Shown piece after piece: positions 8,728 to 17,681 of a stretch of DNA of 41,319 nucleotides. The stretch is from an uncultured Bacteroidota bacterium. GTDB lineage: Bacteria; Bacteroidota; Bacteroidia; Chitinophagales; Saprospiraceae. The translations under genes and the position numbers were made by a program. Within the stretch, counting starts at the first letter, position 1, and each line of letters opens with the position of its first letter. Where the stretch lies: NCBI GenBank assembly GCA_903933805.1, contig CAIZLM010000269.1:1-41319 (forward strand). The letters are read 5' to 3'. The notes beneath the pieces were generated by a model. It made no database searches. It was not told where the DNA came from and was given only the letters and a program-made list of their open reading frames with translations.

Positions 8728-10170
8728 TTATTCACAGCACAATTCTATTTGAAAGGCCCAAGCATATTGTCTGGGAGGCTTTTGTATGTCCTGGGGGCTG
8801 GGCCACAACACCAAATCGGTACCAATCAGACGCCACGGCACAGGGTGCGCACTGCCGAGTAGAACAATGGTACTGCCAGCCTTCGGCTTGATATTCGGAA
8901 TTACCAATTGTTCTGGCAATCGATCTTCACCAATTTCGGCCAGGTAGATGGCGTTCAGTTTATCTTCCTTTTGGGTAAATACAATTTTTTTATCTTGAAA
9001 AACACCGTTTTTTGGGGTAGTGGTGCCGTAAATAGCGTCGCTATTGATGGCCATCCAGGCACCAATATCTTGCAACCTGTTATAGGCTTCCTGATGCCAG
9101 GCACCATCGGGTCCGGGAGCGATGTTAAGAAGTAGGTTGCCGCCTTTGCTGACCACATCGCACAGTGTGTGGATAATTTTTCTGGGGCATTTATAATGTT
9201 CTTCTACAATATAGGACCATGAGTCGCCCATTGTCATACATGTTTCCCAAGGCACCCCGAGTGGTGCTGCAGGGATTCCCTGTTCCGGTGTGAGGTAGTT
9301 TTCAAATTCGCCGGGTATCCAGCGGTCCACGATGATGATACCCGGCTGTCGCTGCCGGGCCATGGCGGCAATGTGGGGCATGTCAACATCTTGGCCTTCT
9401 GGAATGCCCCGTTGCCAAGACTCCGTACGATTGATGGTGTTGGCGGGGCGTACCCATCCACCGTCGAGCCAAAGGATATCGAGGGGGCCGTAGTTGGTAC
9501 AAAGTTCTTCCAACTGGTTGAGGGTAAATGCTTTAAATCTATTATAGCGCTCCGGATATTTATGGAGGTCGTAGTTGACATTCCGGTCTTTGGGCGGGAA
9601 ATAAGGCCACCAAAAATCTGTACTATGCCAATCTGGTTTTGAAAAATAGGCCCCTGTTTTGAAGCCTTTGGCCCTGAAAGCGTTGAATATTTCGCGGGTC
9701 ACATCGGCTTTAGGGTTGGTGGAGAAAGGACATTTTGGGTCGGTAATTTTATAATCTGTCTGTCGGGTATCGAACATACAAAATCCATCGTGGTGTTTGG
9801 TGGTAAAAACCATATAACGCATTCCGGCCGCTTTGGCTGCATCCGCCCAGCGAGTGGGATTAAAAAGCGTGGGATTGAACGTCTTTTGGAGGTTTTCGTA
9901 CGCTTGTTTGTATTCATACCAGTTGTCTGCCTGCGCCCCGCGCCGCTCACACCAGCCTTCATCTTCCGGACAAAGGCTCCAACTTTCCACGATTCCCCAT
10001 TGGCTGTAGGTGCCCCAGTGCATCAGCAAACCAAATTTGAGGTCTTGCCACGCCAGGATATTTTGTTGTACGAGTGTGTCAGAGGGAGGAATATACAGTC
10101 GTGCATGTTCCTGACCAACAGCATGTTGTAGCGCAGCAATGCACACCAAAAGCAAGATAAATTTTTTCAT
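8728..10170 (-). CDS. Secreted alpha-L-fucosidase, GH29
   Basis: The product hydrolyses terminal alpha-L-fucose from glycans with retention of configuration. It is a 480-residue preprotein with a signal peptide (about residues 1-19, ending AVG-Q), so it should be periplasmic or exported. The GH29 barrel is recognisable from LKFGLLMHWGTYSQWG (44-59), TTKHHDGF (123-130) and DILWLDGGW (231-239), where Asp236 is the expected nucleophile. SKGGNLLLNIAPGPDG is also a family hallmark. A small C-terminal beta domain ends the protein. No SusC/SusD pair or other fucose gene is next to it, so it is not in an obvious polysaccharide utilisation locus. The acid/base residue varies in GH29 and I did not assign it. 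Confidence 0.94.
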   Translation of the reverse strand: MKKFILLLVCIAALQHAVGQEHARLYIPPSDTLVQQNILAWQDLKFGLLMHWGTYSQWGIVESWSLCPEDEGWCERRGAQADNWYEYKQAYENLQKTFNPTLFNPTRWADAAKAAGMRYMVFTTKHHDGFCMFDTRQTDYKITDPKCPFSTNPKADVTREIFNAFRAKGFKTGAYFSKPDWHSTDFWWPYFPPKDRNVNYDLHKYPERYNRFKAFTLNQLEELCTNYGPLDILWLDGGWVRPANTINRTESWQRGIPEGQDVDMPHIAAMARQRQPGIIIVDRWIPGEFENYLTPEQGIPAAPLGVPWETCMTMGDSWSYIVEEHYKCPRKIIHTLCDVVSKGGNLLLNIAPGPDGAWHQEAYNRLQDIGAWMAINSDAIYGTTTPKNGVFQDKKIVFTQKEDKLNAIYLAEIGEDRLPEQLVIPNIKPKAGSTIVLLGSAHPVPWRLIGTDLVLWPSPQDIQKPPRQYAWAFQIELCCE

Positions 10171-10213
10171 GGTTCAAAAAATTAAGTGCAAATCTGCAAA
10201 AGAAATATCGTAC

Positions 10214-10285
10214 GTGGTTAGGTTGTGGCGTCTGAGACAAAAAAGCGATCATTTTTTCTCTCAGAAGCGACAACCTAACCCGTTA
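10214..10285. repeat. Dispersed palindromic repeat, copy 4, symmetric left-left variant
   Basis: Both arms match the family's left end. GGTTAGGTTGTGGCGTCTG is followed by an A-rich/T-rich centre and then by CAGAAGCGACAACCTAACC, giving a near-perfect hairpin of about 29 bp per arm. The right-type motif (CAGACAGCGTGCCACC) is absent. Confidence 0.75.
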
Positions 10286-10363
10286 CTTTTTTTTAAACGT
10301 ATCTTAGCGGCGGAATTTATTACGCTGGTGTAAACCGTGTTCGCCGGATGCCATAACAAACCT

Positions 10364-10469
10364 TGTAACGACGGAGATGGTCGTGTTTGAGACAAAAAAT
10401 GTGTCTTTATTGGCCAAACAACGTGTCACCAAAGTTGTTATCTAAGACAGCGTGCCACCTAACCAGTTA
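10364..10469 (+). repeat. Dispersed palindromic repeat, copy 5 (rearranged)
   Basis: The left part TGGTCGTGTTTGAGACAAAAAA and the right part AGACAGCGTGCCACCTAACC match the family. Between them is an extra partial right-type motif (GGCCAAACAACGTGTCACC), which suggests an internal rearrangement. It ends 28 bp before the TlpA-like gene. Confidence 0.65.
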
Positions 10470-10496
10470 CTTCCAAACATAACTTAAAAGCTTTCC

Positions 10497-11807
10497 ATGC
10501 AGAAATTTGCGCTTTTCCTCCTTTTCCCCTTGCTTTTTGCCGCTTGCATCACTGCTGATAAAACGTACAACCGTGCTGCCCCGGGTATTTGGCGTGGCGT
10601 GTTGGAGTTGGAGCATTTTTCCATGCCGTCCAAGAAAAAAGACGATGTCGCGATTGTTTATGATCAGTTCAAACCAGGGGAACTGCCGTTCAATTTTACG
10701 ATTAATTATATTGATGAAGAACGTTTTTACATGGAGATAATCAATGGTGACCAGCGCATACGCCTCGACAGCATCCAGTATGGCCGTGATCGGTCATTGG
10801 CGCGTGACACCATGAACGTTTGGTTTCCTGAATATCAGTCTTATATCCACGCTGAAATCAGGGGTGGGGTGATGCAAGGATATTGGAAAGTGACCACCAA
10901 GGAGGACTATCAGATTCCGTTTTATGCCAATTCAGGTCGAGATTATCGCTTCACCAATCTCAATAAAAAACCGCTTGCCGATTTGACGGGCAATTGGGCC
11001 ACTGCTTTTGGCGTTGATGGAAAACCGGAAGATGTGGAAAAAGCAGTGGGGGAGTTCAAGCAAAATGGCAACCACTTACAGGGTACTTTTCGCACTGAAA
11101 CCGGCGATTATGGCTTTTTAGAAGGCACCATTCAGGACCGCAAATTCTCGATGTCTTCTTTCGACGGAGCCCACGCCTTCTTGTTCTCCGGAAGTATTCA
11201 GGGCGATTCCCTCCAAGGGGAATTCCGATCCGGGCACAAATTCAAATCTCTTTGGACGGCCTGGAAGGACCCGTCATTTGACCTTACAGCACTTGATTCA
11301 TTGACGCATGTGAAGGCGGGCAGTGCGGTCTCATTTTCCGTAAAAACACCCGATGGACGTGCGATCTCTTTTCCCGCGCCCGCTTTTGACAATAAAGTTA
11401 AAATATTTACCATCACGGGTACCTGGTGCCCCAACTGCCGCGATGAACAGGTGTTCTTAACCCAGTTTTTGAAGGAAAACCCGGACTTGGCCAAAGACCT
11501 GTCGGTGATAGCATTTTCCTTCGAAAAAGGCAATGATGTTGAAAAAGCCAACAGGCATCTCGCAGCGTATAAAGAAAAGCTGGGGTTGCCTTTTGATTTG
11601 GTGTACGCTGGGTTGGCAGGCAGGGCGGAAGCCGCAAAATTCTTTCCGGCACTTGACGATGTTTCGGCCTTCCCGACCATGATGATACTCGACAAGCAGA
11701 ACCAGATAATCCGCGTTCACACCGGATTTGATGGCCCTGCTACATCGCGGTATGCATCTTTTAAAAATGAATTTACCCAGTTTGTAAAACAGGCCATCAA
11801 CCAATAA
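10497..11807 (+). CDS. TlpA-family thioredoxin-fold lipoprotein
   Basis: This 436-residue envelope protein has a short signal and lipobox (LLFAAC, lipidated Cys17), so it is a lipoprotein. Residues about 25-265 are beta-rich with lipocalin-like repeating units (LQGTFRTETGDYGFLEG at 194-210, SGSIQGDSLQGEF at 231-243) and no catalytic motif. The C-terminal domain (about 270-436) is a TlpA/ResA-type thioredoxin fold with the redox motif WCPNC (310-314). Family members reduce or oxidise disulfides in periplasmic proteins; the partner here is unknown. The fusion gene downstream begins 25 bp after its stop on the same strand, so they are probably co-transcribed. No cytochrome c maturation genes are nearby. 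Domain assignment is secure, specific role is not. Confidence 0.88.
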   Translation: MQKFALFLLFPLLFAACITADKTYNRAAPGIWRGVLELEHFSMPSKKKDDVAIVYDQFKPGELPFNFTINYIDEERFYMEIINGDQRIRLDSIQYGRDRSLARDTMNVWFPEYQSYIHAEIRGGVMQGYWKVTTKEDYQIPFYANSGRDYRFTNLNKKPLADLTGNWATAFGVDGKPEDVEKAVGEFKQNGNHLQGTFRTETGDYGFLEGTIQDRKFSMSSFDGAHAFLFSGSIQGDSLQGEFRSGHKFKSLWTAWKDPSFDLTALDSLTHVKAGSAVSFSVKTPDGRAISFPAPAFDNKVKIFTITGTWCPNCRDEQVFLTQFLKENPDLAKDLSVIAFSFEKGNDVEKANRHLAAYKEKLGLPFDLVYAGLAGRAEAAKFFPALDDVSAFPTMMILDKQNQIIRVHTGFDGPATSRYASFKNEFTQFVKQAINQ

Positions 11808-11832
11808 GATCACTCACGCATTGACCGTCATC

Positions 11833-13986
11833 ATGAACCGAATAATCCTCGCTTACGCCAACGCCAATGTTGAACTGGCCCAAACTATTGACAATCAACT
11901 GTCTAGGATCGGTATTCCTTTTGAGCACATCAACTCCTCCTCAGGAAGCCTACCGACTGCCCTACTCGCTGCCGGCGAACCTGTTTTACTCTTGGTCACT
12001 GACAATCTACTGAAGGAACGTGCCAGTATGAAGGGCTTGTTGGATGCCCTGCGTCAGTTTCCACTCGATTTACCCCTGCTCCCCGTTGTCGCCGATGGTA
12101 TAGATGAACAGGGACAACCAGTGGTTACCCATATTGACCGTATGGTCAACATGTTGCATTACATGAACTATTGGCAAAACGAGTGGCTCAATATCAGCAC
12201 GGCCTATCAGGCAGGTGATGCCCATGAAAAATCTGCGCTGGAGCTGGATTTGGGTACGGTGAGGTCTATTTCAGGACAAGCCAGCGACCTTATTGGTCTC
12301 CTTCGTGAGCGCGGAGCTTTGGCATACCAAGATTTTTGTGACCAAGATTTTGCCCTCTTTTTTCATAAATTTGAACTCAGCGACTGGCATGGGCAATATC
12401 GCCGTTTGGTGGCGCAATTGGCTACCCAACAGGAAGATACGGCACTGGTCCACCTGCCTGAAATGCCGTTGCGCAGTGGTCTTATTTCCCCTGAACCCAC
12501 TGAGCACATCATCGAAATAACACCGAAGGCTACTGAATTACCGCCGGTGAAGATGTTCACGGTGCCACCCCGCGCTGCCTCAGATGAATTTGGATCAAGT
12601 TCCGAGCCTATACAAGTTACCGGTGATCCCATTGAGCAAACCATTCAGGATGCGCAATTGTGGGTGGAACGCGGATACTTGGAACGCGGCTTAGAACTCC
12701 TGAGGGTCGCAGCAGAAGAATATCCCAACGACAAGCGTATTGAAACGGCCTTCCATCAGATTCAGGCTCCTCAAGATATACGCCAATCCAAGGCAATTCC
12801 CGATCCAATATTGGAAACTGCTCCATCGCAGCCGGAACCCGTCAACGATGCCCATTCGTATGACCTCATGGGCGATTCAGCCCTTTCTAAAGGCGATTTT
12901 CTCTTTGCAAAATACTGTTGGGATCGTGTGCTGGATGTCAGCCCGGATCATCCGGATGTTTTTAGAAAATTGGGTCTGATGACGGCCGAACACTTACTCG
13001 ATTACCGGGATACGGCCGTTCAGTACCTCCAAAAAGCGTTAGAAAAGAATCCCCACGATCAGGAAGTGAAACAAGCATTGAATGGCCTTCTCGGTGAACA
13101 CAGTCAAAGCCAGCTTGATGAAATCCCATCAGCTGAACGGCTTGAAAGCAAACAAGTGCAGGCCGAATCTCCCATACCTGAGTCAATTATCAATTCTCCT
13201 GCGGCAAAACCGCACAAAGGTGTTGTGCTGATCACCGGTGCTACATCGGGTATTGGCCGTGCAACAGCCGAAATATTTGCCGAAAATGGATACCGATTGA
13301 TCCTGACCGGCCGCCGGGAAGGAAGGCTTCAGGAACTGAAAAAACACTTTGAATTGGCCTACAACACAGATGTACTTGTGCTGGCATTTGACATTAGAGA
13401 TGCCGTAGCGGTACAAGCATCGCTCGGAAATCTGCCGGAATCATTTCAACATATTGACATTTTAGTCAACAATGCAGGCCTTGCAAAGGGCCTTTCTCCC
13501 ATCCATGAAGGTATTCTCGAACATTGGGAAACCATGATTGATACCAATGTGAAGGGGCTCTTATATGTCACAAAAATCGTTTCCGCTGGTATGGTGGCGC
13601 ACCGACATGGACACATCATAAACGTGTGCAGCAGCGCAGGAAAAGAAGTTTATCCCAACGGAAATGTTTACAGCGCGACAAAATTTGCCGTGGACGCACT
13701 CACAAAATCCATGCGCCTCGATTTACATACGCACAACGTACGCGTAAGCCAAGTCAGCCCAGGACACGTCGAAGAAACTGAATTCGCCCTCACCCGCTTC
13801 GACGGCGATGTTGAACGCGCCAATATTTACAGCGATTTCCAACCCCTAAAATCCCGCGATGTTGCAGAAATTATTTATTTCATGGCGACCAGACCACCGC
13901 ACGTAAATATTCAGGATGTACAACTCTTTTCAACCCAACAAGCCAGTAGCACCATGATCAATCGCAGCGGGCGCAGCCATCCATAG
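11833..13986 (+). CDS. TIR-like / TPR / short-chain dehydrogenase fusion protein
   Basis: Starting at the ATG at 11833 (an upstream in-frame TTG at 11821 is less likely), the product has 717 residues in three parts. Residues 1-115 look like a divergent TIR/flavodoxin-like fold: strand NRIILAYANA, helix with AQTIDNQLSRIGIPF, strand EPVLLLVTDNLL and strand LPLLPVVADG. The usual TIR catalytic Glu after the S/W segment is not evident. A helical linker follows (about 140-200). Residues about 265-310 and 345-420 carry TPR-type helices (for example GDSALSKGDFLFAKYCW). Residues 462-717 are a complete classical SDR: TGATSGIG (468-475), NNAG (546-549), a Ser near 601, and Tyr613 with Lys617 in YSATK. 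This part closely resembles YdfG/3-hydroxy acid dehydrogenases. No signal peptide; likely cytosolic. The SDR half should be an NAD(P)-dependent oxidoreductase; the rest is probably an interaction module. Confidence 0.85.
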   Translation: MNRIILAYANANVELAQTIDNQLSRIGIPFEHINSSSGSLPTALLAAGEPVLLLVTDNLLKERASMKGLLDALRQFPLDLPLLPVVADGIDEQGQPVVTHIDRMVNMLHYMNYWQNEWLNISTAYQAGDAHEKSALELDLGTVRSISGQASDLIGLLRERGALAYQDFCDQDFALFFHKFELSDWHGQYRRLVAQLATQQEDTALVHLPEMPLRSGLISPEPTEHIIEITPKATELPPVKMFTVPPRAASDEFGSSSEPIQVTGDPIEQTIQDAQLWVERGYLERGLELLRVAAEEYPNDKRIETAFHQIQAPQDIRQSKAIPDPILETAPSQPEPVNDAHSYDLMGDSALSKGDFLFAKYCWDRVLDVSPDHPDVFRKLGLMTAEHLLDYRDTAVQYLQKALEKNPHDQEVKQALNGLLGEHSQSQLDEIPSAERLESKQVQAESPIPESIINSPAAKPHKGVVLITGATSGIGRATAEIFAENGYRLILTGRREGRLQELKKHFELAYNTDVLVLAFDIRDAVAVQASLGNLPESFQHIDILVNNAGLAKGLSPIHEGILEHWETMIDTNVKGLLYVTKIVSAGMVAHRHGHIINVCSSAGKEVYPNGNVYSATKFAVDALTKSMRLDLHTHNVRVSQVSPGHVEETEFALTRFDGDVERANIYSDFQPLKSRDVAEIIYFMATRPPHVNIQDVQLFSTQQASSTMINRSGRSHP

Positions 13987-14006
13987 CGCTGTAATCGCTT
14001 CTGGGT

Positions 14007-15899
14007 TTATTGCAGTTCCAGTACCAGTGGCAGGTTTTTTCCGACTGAAAGCGCAGATAAATGGCTGATCACCTCGCCTGTAACCACGTTTTTTGCCCGG
14101 CTAAATCCTTGCATACGCTCTGCAAAACGATTGGTATCTACCACTTTATCGGTGTTGGACGTATTCAGCACGATCATCACCGTTTTAGCCGCATCATATC
14201 GGAAATAGGTGTACACACCATCTACTGGAACAAATTGCATCAGTTTGCCTGTTTGAAGCGCTGGGGTGGCATTGCGATACCGCAGCATCGTTCGCATAAA
14301 ATTGAATGCTTCATTTTCCTGCGGAGTACGACCTGATGCTGCAAATTTATTGTTCTGGTCTCCTGCCCAACCCCCCGGAAAATCCTTGCGGATATTGCCA
14401 TGCGATGGCCACTCATTCCCTGTTCCCAAAATTTCTGTCGCATAGTAAATTTGCGGAATGCCCCGCGTGGTCAGTAAAAAGGCAACACCACTTTTGTATT
14501 TGTTGAGGTCTTCTTTAATGGTGGTGAAAAAACGGGTGAAGTCATGGTTGTCTAACATCACGACGTTGCAGTTGGGGTTTTTGTAAAATCGATCTTTCGC
14601 CAAAGTATAGTAAATTCTTGCGGCACCTTCCGTCCAGCCTTGTTCGCGGGTTAGGGCTTCTTGGATCGCAAAACACAGCTGAAAGTCAACAACCCCGGGA
14701 AGATTGGAATCAAAATGTGCGCTTTTAAGGGGCTGATCGTCCGCAAAAAAACCTTGTATTGAAACGCCGTGTTCCCATATTTCACCAAACATGCCCAGGT
14801 TAGGATATTCATCGCGCAACGCCTTGCACCAGCGGCTGCAAAATGCTTGATCGGAATAGGTGTACGTGTCGATCCGCAGATCGTCAATGCCGGCGTATTC
14901 GATCCACCAAATCGCTTGCTGGATGAGGTAGTTGGCCACATGTGGATTGCGCTGGTTGAGATCGGGCATGGAATAATCAAACCAGCCGTCGGTAAACTGC
15001 TTTTTATCCCATTCAGAACCGTATGGATCCACCAACGTGGGCGCCCGGTAAGTCGTACGCGTGAACGTGGGCCATTGGTTGAGCCAGTCCTTGGCGGGCA
15101 GATCGTCCATCCACCAGTGTTGACCGCCAATGTGGTTCAGCACGACATCTCGTACAACCTTCATGCCGCGTTGATGACAGTTCTGTACCAGGCTTTTCAG
15201 TAGTTCGTTGGAGCCAAAACGCTTGTCAACCTGATAGTGATCGGTGACAGCATAACCGTGATATGACGCTTCTTTTTGGTCGTTTTCGAGTTCAGGATTG
15301 AGCCAAATGGTAGAAATTCCCAGGTCCTGTAAGTAGTCTAAGTGGTTGATGACGCCTTGTAAATCACCCCCGTGACGTCCCACCAGTGAGTCGCGTTGGA
15401 GGCCTTGGCGCATACCCGCTACATTGTCGTTGGAAGGGTCACCATTGGAGAAACGATCCGGAAAAATCAAGTAAATCGCATCGCTGCTGTTCACGCCTTG
15501 TGCTTTTACAGCGCCGGTTCGCGCAAGAATAGGGTAGGGGTGGGTAAAAGTCAGTGTTCCCTTCGAAAATACCAGCGGTACTGTTTGTGGCTTGGCGCTC
15601 TTGGCAATATCAAGCGTCAAGAACAAATAGTTTGGGCTATCGGCTTTTTCCACTTTTATCAACTTTATACCTTTTACAGGGCCAAGTTTGACAGCATAAG
15701 ACGCTACGTCTGCACGATGAACCATGATTTCGACGGTACGATGTTGCATGCCCGTCCACCAATTGCTCGGTTCCACGCGGAGATCATTGGATACCGGTAC
15801 TGTTACCTTTTGCAACAAAGCAGGTGCGGAACTGCCTGCATAATTCTTGCAGTTGAGCAGTCCAAAAAAAACAATGAAAAGAAGGATGAAACGAACCAT
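14007..15899 (-). CDS. GH13 alpha-amylase family enzyme (cyclomaltodextrinase/neopullulanase-like), exported
   Basis: The 630-residue protein has a signal peptide with a possible lipobox (LLNC, Cys17; not a classical one). Residues about 30-125 form the Cyc-maltodextrin N-terminal beta domain (EPSNWWTGMQ at 43-52), and the GH13 barrel follows from about 140. Active-site residues are visible: the nucleophile Asp344 in DDLRIDTYT, the acid/base Glu373 in FGEIWEHG and Asp453 in MLDNHD. DVVLNHIG (251-258) is conserved region I. The last 80 residues are the C-terminal beta domain. It should hydrolyse maltodextrin, cyclodextrin or pullulan outside the cytoplasm. It lies about 100 bp downstream of an SLC45-type transporter on the same strand, which together suggest a maltodextrin uptake pair. 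Confidence 0.93.
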   Translation of the reverse strand: MVRFILLFIVFFGLLNCKNYAGSSAPALLQKVTVPVSNDLRVEPSNWWTGMQHRTVEIMVHRADVASYAVKLGPVKGIKLIKVEKADSPNYLFLTLDIAKSAKPQTVPLVFSKGTLTFTHPYPILARTGAVKAQGVNSSDAIYLIFPDRFSNGDPSNDNVAGMRQGLQRDSLVGRHGGDLQGVINHLDYLQDLGISTIWLNPELENDQKEASYHGYAVTDHYQVDKRFGSNELLKSLVQNCHQRGMKVVRDVVLNHIGGQHWWMDDLPAKDWLNQWPTFTRTTYRAPTLVDPYGSEWDKKQFTDGWFDYSMPDLNQRNPHVANYLIQQAIWWIEYAGIDDLRIDTYTYSDQAFCSRWCKALRDEYPNLGMFGEIWEHGVSIQGFFADDQPLKSAHFDSNLPGVVDFQLCFAIQEALTREQGWTEGAARIYYTLAKDRFYKNPNCNVVMLDNHDFTRFFTTIKEDLNKYKSGVAFLLTTRGIPQIYYATEILGTGNEWPSHGNIRKDFPGGWAGDQNNKFAASGRTPQENEAFNFMRTMLRYRNATPALQTGKLMQFVPVDGVYTYFRYDAAKTVMIVLNTSNTDKVVDTNRFAERMQGFSRAKNVVTGEVISHLSALSVGKNLPLVLELQ

Positions 15900-16002
15900 G
15901 GTGTATGATTAAGTCGGTGGAAATAGCCAGAGACCTGGCCGGGTTTTGAAAAAATCAAATATTTGCAATCAATCAAGTCATCAAAATCACGTTCATCACA
16001 GT

Positions 16003-17331
16003 CTAGGTTGCTTTTTTCTCTCGGATCATTAACGTGAGTAATGCCGCGAAGCCCAATAAGACACCGCCCAGCATCACCGCCGACAAGCGGTTGTTGTGGA
16101 GCCAATGCTCCATGACCCACCCGAAAGATAGTGTAGCGATGATTTCCGGCAATACGATGAAAAAATTAAAAATTCCCATGTAAACGCCCATTTTTTCCCC
16201 GGGCAAGGTCGATGCCAACATGGCGTAGGGCATGGAGAGAATACTGGCCCAAGCAATACCTACACCAAGCATGGAGAGTAAAAGCCAGTACTTGTCAGGG
16301 GCAAAACCAACAAAAACCAACCCAATAGCACCCATCGAAAGACACAACGCGTGCACGCGCGCACGTCCATAACGGTCGGCAAGTCCTGGCAATACAATTG
16401 AAAAGGCAAAACATACCGCTGAGTAAAAGCCAAAACAGATATTGCCCCATACAACCCCATCCGCGTACAGCGGAGAATTGGTATCTGGAGCACCTAAAAT
16501 ATCTCGGGCGACAGCTGGTGTAAAGAAAAACCACATCAAAAACAACCCCGGCCAGGTAAAAAACTGAACGAGTGCCACCTGCCGCATGGTCGCTGGCATG
16601 TGGAAAATATTGGAAAAGACTTCCCGAAATCCATGCCATATTCCGGCTGTCTCAGCCTTTAACCGGTAAAATTCCGCCAGATCTTCCGGAGGATATTCCC
16701 GCGTGGTGCGCACCGTGTAGATGACCGCAGCCAGATAAAATACTGCGCCAATACTGAACACCACCACCAAATAAAACGGTATTCCGTCTCCACTTGACTT
16801 GCCCAGCAAACCGATAATAGCAACTGGTAGAACGGCAGCAACTACATTCCCGATACCGATGAACATGCTTTGGGTTGTGTAGCCACGGTTTATTTGGGAT
16901 GGGGGCAGAAGATCACCCACAAAGGCCCGGAAAGGCTCCATACTCACATTGATGCTGGCATCAAGGATCCACAACAAACCCGCAGCCATCCACAGCGCCG
17001 AAGCGTGGGGCATCATGAGCAAGGCTATGGTGGCCAAAATTGCCCCAGCAGTGAAATAGGGCTTGCGCCGACCCCATTTCCCCCAAGTTCGGTCGCTCAC
17101 ATACCCGATTATTGGCTGTATGACCAACCCTGTCATCGGCGCTGCCAACCACAACAGCGGTATTTCGTCCGGTGTTGCTCCTAAATACTCATAAATGGCA
17201 CTCATATTGCCCATTTGCATGCCCCAACCCACCTGAATACCCAAAAAACCGGCACTCATGTTCAGGATATTACGGGTAGAAAGGATCGGTTTTTGGGTTA
17301 CTTCGACGTCGGAAGCAGCAGAATAAGCCAT
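16003..17331 (-). CDS. MFS sugar transporter, SLC45/maltose-type
   Basis: This 442-residue protein has about 12 hydrophobic segments and no signal peptide, as in inner-membrane major facilitator transporters. [20 protein letters not shown] (about 74-93) holds the MFS motif A (GxxSDR...GRRKP) in the form found in SLC45/MalT-like glycoside transporters. [17 protein letters not shown] near residue 40 is also typical of the group. It is followed on the same strand by the exported GH13 enzyme, so import of maltose or short maltodextrins by proton symport is the likely role. This is inferred from family and neighbour. A cytoplasmic maltose phosphorylase or alpha-glucosidase and a regulator, often found in such loci, are not in this window. 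Confidence 0.9.
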   Translation of the reverse strand: MAYSAASDVEVTQKPILSTRNILNMSAGFLGIQVGWGMQMGNMSAIYEYLGATPDEIPLLWLAAPMTGLVIQPIIGYVSDRTWGKWGRRKPYFTAGAILATIALLMMPHASALWMAAGLLWILDASINVSMEPFRAFVGDLLPPSQINRGYTTQSMFIGIGNVVAAVLPVAIIGLLGKSSGDGIPFYLVVVFSIGAVFYLAAVIYTVRTTREYPPEDLAEFYRLKAETAGIWHGFREVFSNIFHMPATMRQVALVQFFTWPGLFLMWFFFTPAVARDILGAPDTNSPLYADGVVWGNICFGFYSAVCFAFSIVLPGLADRYGRARVHALCLSMGAIGLVFVGFAPDKYWLLLSMLGVGIAWASILSMPYAMLASTLPGEKMGVYMGIFNFFIVLPEIIATLSFGWVMEHWLHNNRLSAVMLGGVLLGFAALLTLMIREKKAT

Positions 17332-17681
17332 AAATTCAGTTTTAATTGTGCCAAAAAGTTGTGACCAAGCAGGTGTTTGAGTGATTGTTTCCCGTCAACC
17401 CACAGGCAAAGATGAAAAAAATAGAGAAAGCAAACCATACGAAAATGAATAAGGGGGCCAAAACACTCAAATCAAATAACCTTGATCCCAACCTTGATCG
17501 AAAAATTATAGCCCACAGGTGTTGTCAAAGCAAAAAAAACTAAACCTAAATACTTCATTTTGGGTTCCCTAGGGCAACAGAAACTCAAAAACGTGCGTAC
17601 AACACTTTTAGGTAACAGGAAAATGTTGTTCCTTTGCAGCAGAAATTAGTATCTACCATCGTAAAAGTTTTTTGAAATCTT
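17332..17681. other. Divergent intergenic region between the maltodextrin genes and nusB
   Basis: About 350 bp, A-rich, with no gene. It should hold the promoters for the MFS-GH13 pair (leftward) and nusB (rightward). I saw no exact TAnnTTTG box; TTCCTTTG ending near 17636 is a one-mismatch candidate before nusB. No dispersed repeat copy is present here. Confidence 0.5.

Larger units (their letters stand above)
10171..10496. other. Divergent intergenic region between fucosidase and TlpA-like genes
   Basis: About 325 bp with no gene. It is largely made of two divergent members of the dispersed repeat family (10214-10285 and 10364-10469). Promoters for both flanking genes must lie in or around these elements. 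I saw no clear consensus box. Confidence 0.6.

Noticed and set aside
11833-12200. TIR domain as a sign of an antiphage defence system
   Set aside because: The neighbours are a TlpA lipoprotein and glycan genes, the catalytic Glu is not evident, and there is no nuclease, cyclase or other defence partner.
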